Of a stretch of DNA of 15,920 bases, positions 1 to 6,016 are shown in pieces (position 1 is the stretch's first letter; every line of letters starts with the position of its first letter). Both the position numbers and the translations under genes were made by a program. This DNA is from Patescibacteria group bacterium (lineage in GTDB: Bacteria > Patescibacteriota > Microgenomatia > UBA8517): positions 1 through 15,920 of the forward strand of contig JANWVB010000021.1 of NCBI GenBank assembly GCA_025057695.1, given 5' to 3'. Below the pieces are notes generated by a model that was not told the DNA's origin, ran no database searches, and worked only from the letters and a program-made list of their open reading frames with translations.

Positions 1-688
1 ATTGCAGGGGAGCAGGATCTGCGGCCGAGGCGGAAACTATGATGGTATGATCAAGCGCTCCTTTTTGACGCAACATCTCAACCAGTTTTGCCAATTTAGA
101 ATTTTTTTGTCCAATTGACACATAAATGCATATAACATCTTTCTGATTTAAAATCGTATCAACAGCAATTGTAGTTTTGCCGGTATTTCTGTCTCCAATA
201 ATAAGCTCTCTTTGCCCGCGGCCAATTGGGATCATTGAATCAATGGCTTTTATCCCAGTTTGCAAAGGACGGCTAACACTTTGTCGCGAAAGAATACTAG
301 GAGCCATACGCTCAATTGGATAACTATTTTTTGTTTCTGGTTTAGGTTTGCCATCAAGCGGTTGTCCCAAAGGATTAATCACTCTGCCAAGCAATTCTTC
401 GCCAACCGGCACAGATAGAACATGCCCGGTGGCAGAAACGGTATCTCCTTCCTTTATTTTTCTGTCATCGCCCAAAATTACAATACCAACCATGTGGCTT
501 TCTAAATTCAAAGACAAACCTAAAGTCCCATCTTCAAACATAACCACTTCTGAAGCTCCAATGTCAGAAAGACCTGTAGCTCTTGCCACACCGTCTCCAA
601 CTTCTATAACCGTGCCAACATGGGATGAAACTGGCACATTTTTAAGCTTTGCGAGTTCATTTTCGATATGTTTTGCAATGTCTATCAT
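1..688 (-). CDS. atpA: F1F0 ATP synthase subunit alpha, N-terminal part (cut by window edge)
   Basis: Alpha subunit of the cytoplasmic F1 head; it carries the non-catalytic nucleotide sites and pairs with beta for ATP synthesis or hydrolysis. I translated the minus strand from the ATG at 688-686. About 229 residues are present and the C-terminal half lies beyond base 1. Visible landmarks in order are the beta-barrel domain (VGTVIEVGDGVARATGLSDI), the segment VPVGEELLGRVINPLGQPLDG, the stretch IDSMIPIGRGQRELIIGD, and a Walker A loop read as GDRNTGKT, where the usual alpha sequence is GDRQTGKT. The start is fixed by a good Shine-Dalgarno (AGGAG, six bases before the ATG) in the 12-base gap after atpH. 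The gene is last of the five ATP synthase genes seen here, all read in the same direction. Family assignment is certain. Confidence 0.97.
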   Translation of the reverse strand, partial: MIDIAKHIENELAKLKNVPVSSHVGTVIEVGDGVARATGLSDIGASEVVMFEDGTLGLSLNLESHMVGIVILGDDRKIKEGDTVSATGHVLSVPVGEELLGRVINPLGQPLDGKPKPETKNSYPIERMAPSILSRQSVSRPLQTGIKAIDSMIPIGRGQRELIIGDRNTGKTTIAVDTILNQKDVICIYVSIGQKNSKLAKLVEMLRQKGALDHTIIVSASAADPAPLQ

Positions 689-700
689 TTCTATCTCCTC

Positions 701-1087
701 TTATGCCAACTTTAACAAAGAGCGAATTTGAGTTTTAATTGATGTGTCAAAAACGTTATCACCGGCAGTTATTATAACACCAGCAATTAAACTTTCATCA
801 ATCACATTTTGAGTATATTCTAGGCAATATCTTTGCTTAAAAGTTTTTTCAATTTCAGCAATTTCTTTTTGGGACAATTCAATCGCGCTTTGCACTTTGA
901 GAGTTTTTGATCTTAAATAAATTGCGATTTGTTTTTTGTATTCTTGCAACACCTTTAAAGAATACGGATATGGTAGAGAAAGTATAACACTTACTACGCC
1001 CTTGATTGTTAAAAAATCTAACTTTCCGCCCAAGAAGCTATTTTTAAACAATTTCTTTACAATTTGATTAAGAAGTTTTTTGTTCAT
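701..1087 (-). CDS. atpH: F1F0 ATP synthase subunit delta, short form
   Basis: Delta (OSCP-like) subunit of the peripheral stalk; it ties subunit b to the top of the F1 head. The C-terminal signature is clear at about residues 96-114 (IDESLIAGVIITAGDNVFD), matching the family pattern of Leu-Ile-x-Gly followed by a Gly-Asp. I place the start at the ATG at 1087, which overlaps the end of atpF by 20 bases and has GGAG ten bases upstream. A GTG at 1129 in the same frame would add 14 residues and overlap atpF by 62 bases, which is less likely. At 128 residues it is clearly shorter than typical delta subunits of about 170-180, so the N-terminal helical domain that docks on alpha looks reduced. Position between atpF and atpA is the usual bacterial order. 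Confidence 0.9.
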   Translation of the reverse strand: MNKKLLNQIVKKLFKNSFLGGKLDFLTIKGVVSVILSLPYPYSLKVLQEYKKQIAIYLRSKTLKVQSAIELSQKEIAEIEKTFKQRYCLEYTQNVIDESLIAGVIITAGDNVFDTSIKTQIRSLLKLA

Positions 1088-1583
1088 GTTGATATAGCTC
1101 CAAAAGAGAAGATCTAGTATATTCTTCACTTTGTTTTCTGGTAATCAAACCTTTTGTTACTTTCTCTACAGCAATCGCAACCAGTCTAACCATGTCTTTT
1201 TTAACTTCATTTTCAAGATTAATTCTATCCTGAGCAATTTTTTCTCTTGCCTCTTGAAGCATTGCTTCTACATTTTTTTGAGCCTTAAGCTGAGCATCAT
1301 ACGTAATTTTATTCGCTTGAATTCTGGCATCTTCCAAAATCTGGTTAAATTCAGCTTTTGCCTTTGATATTGTTTCTTGATACTCTTTTTTTGCTTTCTC
1401 AATTATTTTTTGTGCTTCTTGCGCGTTTCTCAAACCTTCCTCAATTATCTTTCTTCGTTTCTCAAGATGATTAAGAATTGGCTTAAAGAAAATTTTTTTG
1501 AGAATAAAAAGCAAAATCAAAAAATTAACGATCTGTCCCAGAATTAAAACAGGCTCAACACCAAAGTCTTTAAAAATTTCCAT
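1068..1583 (-). CDS. atpF: F1F0 ATP synthase subunit b
   Basis: Membrane-anchored peripheral-stalk subunit. The 171-residue protein has one N-terminal transmembrane helix at about residues 12-31 (ILGQIVNFLILLFILKKIFF). A long, highly charged coiled coil rich in Glu, Lys, Gln and Ala follows, including EKRRKIIEEGLRNAQEAQKI, and the C-terminal region (VRLVAIAVEKVTKGLI) is the delta-binding part. Length is normal for the family. The ATG at 1583 has no recognisable Shine-Dalgarno. The 89-base gap from atpE contains no other gene. The end overlaps atpH by 20 bases, consistent with translational coupling. Confidence 0.95.
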   Translation of the reverse strand: MEIFKDFGVEPVLILGQIVNFLILLFILKKIFFKPILNHLEKRRKIIEEGLRNAQEAQKIIEKAKKEYQETISKAKAEFNQILEDARIQANKITYDAQLKAQKNVEAMLQEAREKIAQDRINLENEVKKDMVRLVAIAVEKVTKGLITRKQSEEYTRSSLLELYQHEQKTS

Positions 1584-1672
1584 AGTTTAATACTAAATTA
1601 AAGCAACAAAAATACACCCAAAGCAAAAGACACAAAAAATCAATTGCAAAATTTATTTTTTGAATCTTTAAG

Positions 1673-1876
1673 CTATGAGGTAAACGCAATAATTAAAGCG
1701 TAAATTGCTATAGCTTCAGCAAAAGCCATTCCTAAAAGCATTGCAGGCATCACCTTGCCAGACGCTTCAGGATTTCTGCCAATAGCAGTTAACGCTTGCT
1801 TGCCAATTATGGCAATTGTTACAGCAGGCGCAATACCACCAAGCGCGATAGTCAAACCAGGAACAAAAGCTTCCAT
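1673..1876 (-). CDS. atpE: F1F0 ATP synthase subunit c with an alanine-substituted glycine motif
   Basis: Rotor-ring proteolipid of F0: two membrane helices joined by a polar loop (RNPEA, residues 34-38), with the ion-binding carboxylate at Glu54 in GMAFAEAIAIY. I use the ATG at 1876 rather than the GTG at 1885, because a near-perfect Shine-Dalgarno (AAGGCGGTGA) ends five bases before the ATG and covers the GTG. This gives 67 residues, slightly short for the family. The residues after Glu54 are Ala-Ile rather than the Ser/Thr of sodium-type rings, so proton coupling is more likely. The first helix reads IAPAVTIAI where most bacteria have a Gly-x-Gly-x-Gly-x-Gly run; see findings. Good ribosome binding fits the high copy number of c. 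Confidence 0.95.
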   Translation of the reverse strand: MEAFVPGLTIALGGIAPAVTIAIIGKQALTAIGRNPEASGKVMPAMLLGMAFAEAIAIYALIIAFTS

Positions 1877-1904
1877 TACTTTCACCGCCTTTCAAATTAA
1901 ATAA

Positions 1905-1923
1905 CTGGCAAATGATATGCCAG
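1905..1923. repeat. Intercistronic inverted repeat upstream of atpE
   Basis: A perfect 6-bp inverted repeat (CTGGCA ... TGCCAG, 7-base loop) lies in the 197-base gap between atpB and atpE, about 30 bases before the atpE start. No U-run follows on the minus strand, so it does not look like a terminator. It could act as an mRNA processing or stability element that raises atpE output relative to atpB. The rest of the gap (1924-2073) shows no gene. Confidence 0.35.
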
Positions 1924-2073
1924 CTAAAAAATACAAAATGCGCAGGCATTTAGTATACAAATCAAACAACTATTTTGGCAAGATCACAAAATCCAAAATA
2001 TAAACAATTAGACTTTACTCACTCATATTAGTCTATTGACCAAACACTTTAACGCCACAAATTAAAATACTTA

Positions 2074-2799
2074 TCAATGATGAGCTTTTTCGGACAAAAT
2101 CACGGCAAAAACCAATGTCAAAATAGTAAAAACAGAAGCTTGTATAACACTTACTATAACCTCAAGCATATAAAATGGAATAGGCGCAACAAAAGCAAAA
2201 ATGCCGCTTATAGTTGCCAAAACAACTTCCCCGGCAAAAATATTGCCAAAAAGCCTAAACGATAAAGACACCATTTTTGTTATCTCAGAAACAATTTCCA
2301 AAATTCCAACAAACAAAAAAATTGGGTTTAAAGAAAACCACTTTTTAAGATAATCCTTAATTCCCAAATATTTAATAGCAAAATAATGAGTGGCAACAAT
2401 CGACACAATAGCAAGACCAAGAGTAATATTTAGATCACTAGTTGCACCTCTAAAAAGAGGCTTAAAATGCCCATGGTCATTAATGCCAATTGTTCCAACC
2501 GCTGGTAAAAGCCCCATCAAATTTGATATCAAAATAAAAAGGAAAAAAGTTGCAATCAATGGAAAAAATGCTTTAGCCTTATCATGAGCTAGTCCCTTTG
2601 TAAAATTGTAACCACCCTCTATCAAAGCCTCCGCTAGATTTTGCATGCCGCTTGGAACTAGTTTTATATTTCTACTAAGAACAAATGCTATGCTAATCAA
2701 AACCAAAGTTGTAAATATGGATAAAATTAAACTATTTGTGACAGGGAAACCTCCAACTTCAAAAAGTTTAGCCGGTGCCAAATGAAGTTCTGCCGCCAT
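2074..2799 (-). CDS. atpB: F1F0 ATP synthase subunit a
   Basis: Stator subunit of F0 that forms the ion half-channels against the c-ring. The 241-residue protein is strongly hydrophobic with about five or six membrane helices. Key landmarks are ISNLMGLLPA (about 91-100), the essential arginine Arg182 in SLSFRLFGNIFAGE with Glu191 nearby, and Gln220 in SVIQASVFTILTLVF. These correspond to the Arg/Glu/Gln set of the E. coli protein. It is the first ATP synthase gene in the window, with no atpI-like gene before it. The ATG has no Shine-Dalgarno, and a TATTAT box lies ten bases upstream, so the mRNA leader may be almost absent. Confidence 0.96.
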   Translation of the reverse strand: MAAELHLAPAKLFEVGGFPVTNSLILSIFTTLVLISIAFVLSRNIKLVPSGMQNLAEALIEGGYNFTKGLAHDKAKAFFPLIATFFLFILISNLMGLLPAVGTIGINDHGHFKPLFRGATSDLNITLGLAIVSIVATHYFAIKYLGIKDYLKKWFSLNPIFLFVGILEIVSEITKMVSLSFRLFGNIFAGEVVLATISGIFAFVAPIPFYMLEVIVSVIQASVFTILTLVFAVILSEKAHH

Positions 2800-2809
2800 A
2801 AGATTTTAG

Positions 2810-2815
2810 ATAATA
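2810..2815 (-). promoter_or_regulatory. Candidate -10 box for the ATP synthase genes
   Basis: On the minus strand the sequence is TATTAT, ten bases before the atpB ATG, in the 144-base divergent spacer to the next gene. No convincing -35 was found at 17 bases. If used, transcription would start about three bases before the ATG. The call rests on one hexamer in AT-rich DNA, so it is tentative. Confidence 0.3.
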
Positions 2816-2943
2816 AAACAACGACGTACGTAAAAGTTGAACTCACAAAAACTTGACCACAAACAAACAATCTGGCAATATTTACTCTGAAACAAACAAA
2901 TATTATCACTGTTTGGTAAATCTGACAATCTAAAGTTTGCTAT

Positions 2944-3540
2944 ATGAAAGTTGTTACGTTAGTTATATTTTTCCTGATAACTCCCATTTACTTAATCTCA
3001 AGCATTGCAACTCTATACATAATAAGTAAACACCAACTAAAAAGTGAACAATTATCAACAGAGGAAAAACCAAAAGCCGACATACTTGCATCCCAAATTC
3101 CAGTAAAAAGTCAAACAATGAGCGGCGTTGTCTTTGGTTCGGACATAAGAGTATCTCTTTTGGAAAGATATATGAGGCGCAATAATTCTGTATTGACTGC
3201 TTTTGCCGAGAAAATAGTTCAAACTTCAGATAAATACGGACTTGACTACAGACTGTTAGTGGCAATTGCGCAAAAAGAATCCGGTCTTTGCCGAGTTATA
3301 CCAGAAAATAGCCATAATTGCTGGGGATGGGGAATACACAGCAAAGGCACCCTTAAGTTTAGCAGTTATGATGTGGCAATAGAAACAGTCGCCAAGGGGC
3401 TTAAAGAAAAATACATAGACCTTGGCTACACAACACCTGAATTAATCATGAAAAAATACGCACATCCTAATTCCACAACATGGGCAGATGGTGTAAATAT
3501 GTACATGCAAAAAATTGAAGAACCGCTTTACTATCAATAA
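2944..3540 (+). CDS. Membrane-anchored lysozyme-like (glucosaminidase-type) hydrolase
   Basis: Probable peptidoglycan glycan-strand hydrolase acting outside the membrane. The 198-residue protein has an N-terminal hydrophobic helix (about 3-27) acting as signal or anchor, a polar linker to about residue 80, and a lysozyme-fold domain from about 85 to 195. The expected catalytic glutamate is Glu112 in LLVAIAQKESGLCR. It is followed by NCWGWG and by a C-terminal pattern KYAHPNSTTWADGVNMYMQKI typical of this group. Cys116 and Cys126 flank the active-site loop and could form a disulfide. It is paralogous to the protein at 4679-5224, with the same order of blocks. No Shine-Dalgarno precedes the ATG. 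The exact bond cleaved is inferred from the fold and motif, not shown. Confidence 0.75.
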   Translation: MKVVTLVIFFLITPIYLISSIATLYIISKHQLKSEQLSTEEKPKADILASQIPVKSQTMSGVVFGSDIRVSLLERYMRRNNSVLTAFAEKIVQTSDKYGLDYRLLVAIAQKESGLCRVIPENSHNCWGWGIHSKGTLKFSSYDVAIETVAKGLKEKYIDLGYTTPELIMKKYAHPNSTTWADGVNMYMQKIEEPLYYQ

Positions 3541-3609
3541 AAAACTTTACGCACCATTTTGCCTGTTGTAACTTAATATTTGTAATTTTAAATTCAAGTT
3601 AAAATCACA

Positions 3610-4350
3610 ATGTCAGCACATTATGATTCATACGACTACCATTCTTATTGGGCTGGACGAGACTATGAGCATCATGCAGAAAAAATAGCAATAGAATCAA
3701 CCCTATCTAATTTAGGGAAATTTAACCATTTAATTGAAATTGGCGCTGGTTACGGCAGATTAACCAAAATATATGAAAAATATGCCAAAAAAATAACAAT
3801 TTCGGATCCATCAAAACAATTAATTTCAATTGCTAAAAAAAACATAAAAGGCAAAAAGTTTTCTTTTGAGTTAGGGGATTTGTCATCTATAGCGCAAAAA
3901 TATAAAAACAAATATGATTTGGTTATTATGGTGCGAGTCTTACACCATATAGAAAATATTGAAAATGCGATCAAAGATTTGTCAACAATTACAAGAAAGA
4001 ACGGGTATCTTTTACTTGAATATGCAAACAAACTACATTTCAAATCAATTTGCCGCGAAATAGCAAACGGCAATCTAAATTTCGCTTATGACATGACTCC
4101 TAAATTCGTTGGTAAAAAACAAAAAAACTGCATTCCTTTCCTAAATTATCACCCCAAACTCGTATATGAAACATTGCAAAAATATAAATATAAAATACTT
4201 ACAGAAAGGTCTGTATCCAACATCAGAAATTCCACAATCAAAAAATATGTTCCACTAAATTTGATGCTAATTTTAGAAAAACTTTTACAGTCGCCATTGG
4301 CAAAACTGCATTTTGGCCCCTCTATTTTTGTTCTGGCTCAAAAGAGCTAG
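3610..4350 (+). CDS. Class I SAM-dependent methyltransferase
   Basis: A cytoplasmic methyltransferase of 246 residues with the Rossmann-type SAM-binding core. Motif I is LIEIGAGYGRL at 41-51, the acidic residue of motif II is Asp66 in ITISDPSKQL, and the motif IV region reads YDLVIMVRVLHHIEN at about 101-115. The aromatic N-terminus (YDSYDYHSYWAGRDYEHHAE) is common in methyltransferases of these genomes. The C-terminal part (about 150-246) is basic and rich in Lys, Tyr and Asn and probably sets substrate choice, which I cannot name. It lies between two lysozyme-like paralogues, 69 bases after the first. A surface-polymer or small-molecule role would fit the location but is only inference. Confidence 0.85.
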   Translation: MSAHYDSYDYHSYWAGRDYEHHAEKIAIESTLSNLGKFNHLIEIGAGYGRLTKIYEKYAKKITISDPSKQLISIAKKNIKGKKFSFELGDLSSIAQKYKNKYDLVIMVRVLHHIENIENAIKDLSTITRKNGYLLLEYANKLHFKSICREIANGNLNFAYDMTPKFVGKKQKNCIPFLNYHPKLVYETLQKYKYKILTERSVSNIRNSTIKKYVPLNLMLILEKLLQSPLAKLHFGPSIFVLAQKS

Positions 4351-4382
4351 AAATAATCTCTATCCTCTTTTGTATTATTTTT
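4351..4382 (+). terminator. Weak AT-only hairpin after the methyltransferase
   Basis: AAATAAT and ATTATTT form a 7-bp stem with a 16-base loop just after the stop codon, followed by a short T-rich stretch. The stem has no G-C pairs, so it would be a poor terminator. Confidence 0.2.
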
Positions 4383-4432
4383 ATCTTGCAGTGCTTATAT
4401 ATATCGCAAAAATCCACTCATCTATAAATAAT

Positions 4433-4461
4433 TTGACAATCCTATAATATTCTGTTATTAT
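4433..4461 (+). promoter_or_regulatory. Consensus sigma-70-type promoter for the candidate RNA
   Basis: TTGACA at 4433-4438, a 17-base spacer and TATTAT at 4456-4461. This is among the best promoter matches in the window. It predicts a transcript starting near 4468 that runs straight into the structured element and its terminator. Confidence 0.7.
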
Positions 4462-4467
4462 TGACTT

Positions 4468-4550
4468 ACGTTCTGAGGCAAATCCGGTTATACCGAGATA
4501 AGCGTCAGGATTTTCCTTTTAGCCTCGAAGAAATTCGAGGCTATTTTTTT
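4468..4550 (+). ncRNA. Candidate structured RNA or attenuator leader, about 83 nt
   Basis: The transcript predicted from the upstream promoter contains nested pairings: GAGGC (4475-4479) with GCCTC (4522-4526), AAATCC (4480-4485) with GGATTT (4508-4513), and a small GGT/ACC hairpin (4486-4494). The single-stranded stretch GAGATAAGCGTCA lies between the last two arms. The GCCTC arm is shared with the terminator that follows, so the long-range pairing and the terminator exclude each other. That is the logic of a riboswitch-like attenuator, with the lysozyme-like gene 128 bases downstream as the obvious target. It could equally be a free small RNA. I do not recognise a known family; there is no T-box sequence and no match to TPP, fluoride, purine or cyclic-dinucleotide cores that I could see. 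The compensating arms are short, so the fold is a hypothesis. Confidence 0.5.
4520..4550 (+). terminator. Strong intrinsic terminator
   Basis: A perfect 10-bp stem (TAGCCTCGAA with TTCGAGGCTA) closed by a GAAA tetraloop is followed by a run of T. This is the clearest rho-independent terminator in the window. It ends the candidate RNA at about 4550. Confidence 0.9.
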
Positions 4551-4629
4551 TGAAAAGAGATCTGAATTTTATTTAGTTTTTTGTAACGCTATAAAAACAA
4601 GGATTCTCGAAAAGCAAAAAAGGTCTCAA

Positions 4630-4664
4630 AGTATTCAGATACAACTCAGACAGAATACTCTGAG
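4630..4664 (+). promoter_or_regulatory. Interleaved inverted repeats (possible pseudoknot) in the leader of the second hydrolase gene
   Basis: AGTATTC (4630-4636) is complementary to GAATACT (4653-4659), and CTCAGA (4645-4650) is complementary to TCTGAG (4659-4664). The arms alternate in order, the topology of an H-type pseudoknot or of two alternative hairpins sharing base 4659. The element ends 14 bases before the ATG at 4679, where it could occlude ribosome access. No other gene in the window has such a leader. Confidence 0.35.
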
Positions 4665-4678
4665 CAAGAACTTATATA

Positions 4679-5224
4679 ATGAAAACTTTAATTGCCATCT
4701 TGGCAAGCTTGCTTCTGCTAAACGCAGGGGCGGGGGAAGCGTGGGGTTACACTCCCATTTCTTATTCCGCCCAAATCAAAGACGCAAGAATCAATAGATA
4801 TCTAAAATCTCTTGAAATTGAGAATATTTACGACATGCGCGTAATTAAATTAAGAAATTTCTTAACAAAACATAATTCTCCGCTTGCTCCTTACGCAGAG
4901 ATATTTGTAAAAAGCGCAGACAAGCACAACATAGACTGGAGACTAGTGCCAGCAATCACAGGCGTTGAATCTTCATTTGGGAAAAGAATTCCTCCAAATT
5001 CATATAACGCTTACGGATGGGCAAATGGAAAACATAAATTTGACTCCTGGGAAAGTTCTATAGAACATGTTACAAAAACATTGCGCGAAAAATATTATAA
5101 TAAAGGCGCAAATACCATAGAAAAAATCGGCAGAAAATATGCTCCGCCAAGTAATACTTGGAGCAAGAATGTAAGATTTTTTATGAATCAAATTGACCAA
5201 GACGCAAACAATGCGAACTTTTAA
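4679..5224 (+). CDS. Secreted lysozyme-like (glucosaminidase-type) hydrolase, second paralogue
   Basis: Probable exported peptidoglycan hydrolase of 181 residues. A hydrophobic signal sequence (residues 1 to about 19) leads to a short linker and a lysozyme-fold domain at about 68-175. Glu97 in LVPAITGVESSFGKR is the expected catalytic residue, followed by PPNSYNAYGWANGK. The closing part, IGRKYAPPSNTWSKNVRFFM, aligns with the paralogue at 2944-3540. Unlike that protein it lacks the paired cysteines around the active site. The ATG follows an AT-rich stretch with no clear Shine-Dalgarno. It is preceded by the candidate RNA, terminator and leader structure, so it may be the regulated member of the pair. 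Bond specificity is inferred. Confidence 0.77.
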   Translation: MKTLIAILASLLLLNAGAGEAWGYTPISYSAQIKDARINRYLKSLEIENIYDMRVIKLRNFLTKHNSPLAPYAEIFVKSADKHNIDWRLVPAITGVESSFGKRIPPNSYNAYGWANGKHKFDSWESSIEHVTKTLREKYYNKGANTIEKIGRKYAPPSNTWSKNVRFFMNQIDQDANNANF

Positions 5225-5284
5225 TATAATCAATTGAAAAACAAAACCATAAAAACTTCTATATCTTACATCTTACAATTTAAG

Positions 5285-5290
5285 TATAAT
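5285..5290 (+). promoter_or_regulatory. -10 box for the tRNA gene
   Basis: A perfect TATAAT lies 21 bases before the mature tRNA 5' end. A matching -35 at 16-18 bases is not apparent (nearby TTACAT is only 13 bases away). Confidence 0.45.
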
Positions 5291-5311
5291 ACAAATCGCT
5301 AAACACTATAT

Positions 5312-5397
5312 GCCGGGGTGGCGGAACTGGCAGACGCGCAGGATTTAGGATCCTGTGAGGCTGATACCTCGTGCAGGTTCAAATCCTGTCTCCGGCA
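5312..5397 (+). tRNA. tRNA-Leu (anticodon UAG)
   Basis: Type II tRNA with a long variable arm, 86 bases. The acceptor stem GCCGGGG pairs with CTCCGGC (one G-U), followed by discriminator A. The anticodon stem-loop is CAGGA-TTTAGGA-TCCTG, placing TAG at positions 34-36, so it reads CUN leucine codons. The T arm contains GGTTCAAATCC. The bases after the discriminator are CAA, so the 3' CCA is not encoded and must be added by a nucleotidyltransferase. Confidence 0.97.
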
Positions 5398-5594
5398 CAA
5401 GATACTACATTTTACAAAATACTCAAATCTTCTTATGTTAACTAAGAACAAAATCTTTCGAAAATTAACTCATAACTAAGAAATGTGCTTAAAATTAAAA
5501 ATTTTTTTTACATCTGATATCAGCTTAGTTTTTTACCAAAACTCACGCTACAAAAATTTTCTGAAAAAGTTAAAGTGCATTTGCAACACTCAAG
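5398..5594. other. Intergenic AT-rich stretch after the tRNA
   Basis: No gene is visible. It holds a perfect 10-bp palindrome CTGATATCAG (5514-5523) just after a run of T (5501-5509), and the word AACTAAGAA occurs twice (near 5440 and 5474). I attach no function to these. Confidence 0.3.
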
Positions 5595-5598
5595 AAGA

Positions 5599-5718
5599 AT
5601 GAGTAAAAAAAGACCAAGACTGAACAAAGAAGAGTTAAGCTTCTTTTTGACAAATTCAATGCTCAAGAAAGCATTGCAAAAGTGTCCGAACCAACAAGCA
5701 GATTACCTAATTTTCTAA
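5599..5718 (+). CDS. Possible 39-residue charged protein
   Basis: A short ORF starts at ATG 5599 and stops at TAA 5716-5718. The product begins MSKKRPRLNKEELSFFLTNS and ends QQADYLIF; it is basic at the N-terminus with one cysteine. AAGAAG directly before the ATG is a weak ribosome-binding candidate. There is no recognisable domain and no clear promoter, and 39 codons can arise by chance in AT-rich DNA. It is listed because the composition is protein-like and the region otherwise has no gene. Confidence 0.35.
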   Translation: MSKKRPRLNKEELSFFLTNSMLKKALQKCPNQQADYLIF

Positions 5719-5791
5719 AATACAATTTGCAATACAAAAAAGATCACATAAATCCCTCTGTTTTAGAAATATTTTAGAGTACTAATTTCAC

Positions 5792-5823
5792 AAGGAGAAA
5801 TATTTTGCAAATATTTTTGCCTT
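5792..5823. repeat. Hairpin built on two copies of AAATATTT
   Basis: AAATATTT at 5798-5805 pairs with AAATATTT at 5809-5816 around a 3-base loop, and AAGG (5792-5795) pairs with CCTT (5820-5823). The AAGGAG on the 5' side looks like a Shine-Dalgarno sequestered in the stem; the TTG seven bases after it opens only a 10-codon frame. Function unknown. Confidence 0.3.
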
Positions 5824-5894
5824 ATACATTTTCTTGACCTAGATAATCGTAAGGTTTAACATTGAAATACAAATCGCAAAAACTCGCAAAAACC

Positions 5895-5996
5895 ATGAAT
5901 ACAAAACTCATATCCAAAATAATCATAATATTTAGCTTATCTGTTTTTATACTTAGTGTAGTTCTTTTTGCTTGGTCCATTTACTTAATCCAGTAG
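5895..5996 (+). CDS. Possible 33-residue single-helix membrane protein
   Basis: ATG 5895 to TAG 5994-5996. The product starts MNTKLISKIIIIFSLS and continues with an unbroken hydrophobic segment to a Trp-Ser-Ile-Tyr end, so nearly the whole chain after residue 8 would span the membrane. Lys4 and Lys8 would keep the N-terminus inside. No Shine-Dalgarno is visible. It is the first of three consecutive tiny membrane-protein ORFs (with 6017-6229 and 6275-6454), which makes each more credible. Function unknown. Confidence 0.45.
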   Translation: MNTKLISKIIIIFSLSVFILSVVLFAWSIYLIQ

Positions 5997-6016
5997 TTAA
6001 TAAATCAAAAATTAAA

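Noticed and set aside
348..731. Plus-strand ORF of 127 codons over the start of atpA
   Set aside because: It is antisense to atpA and atpH, whose protein sequences are unmistakable on the minus strand; its own product has no recognisable feature.
4468..4550. Known riboswitch, SRP RNA, 6S RNA or tracrRNA
   Set aside because: No SRP signature loop, wrong size for 6S RNA, no CRISPR repeats nearby, and no match by eye to TPP, fluoride, purine, cyclic-dinucleotide or preQ1 cores. Rfam could not be run.
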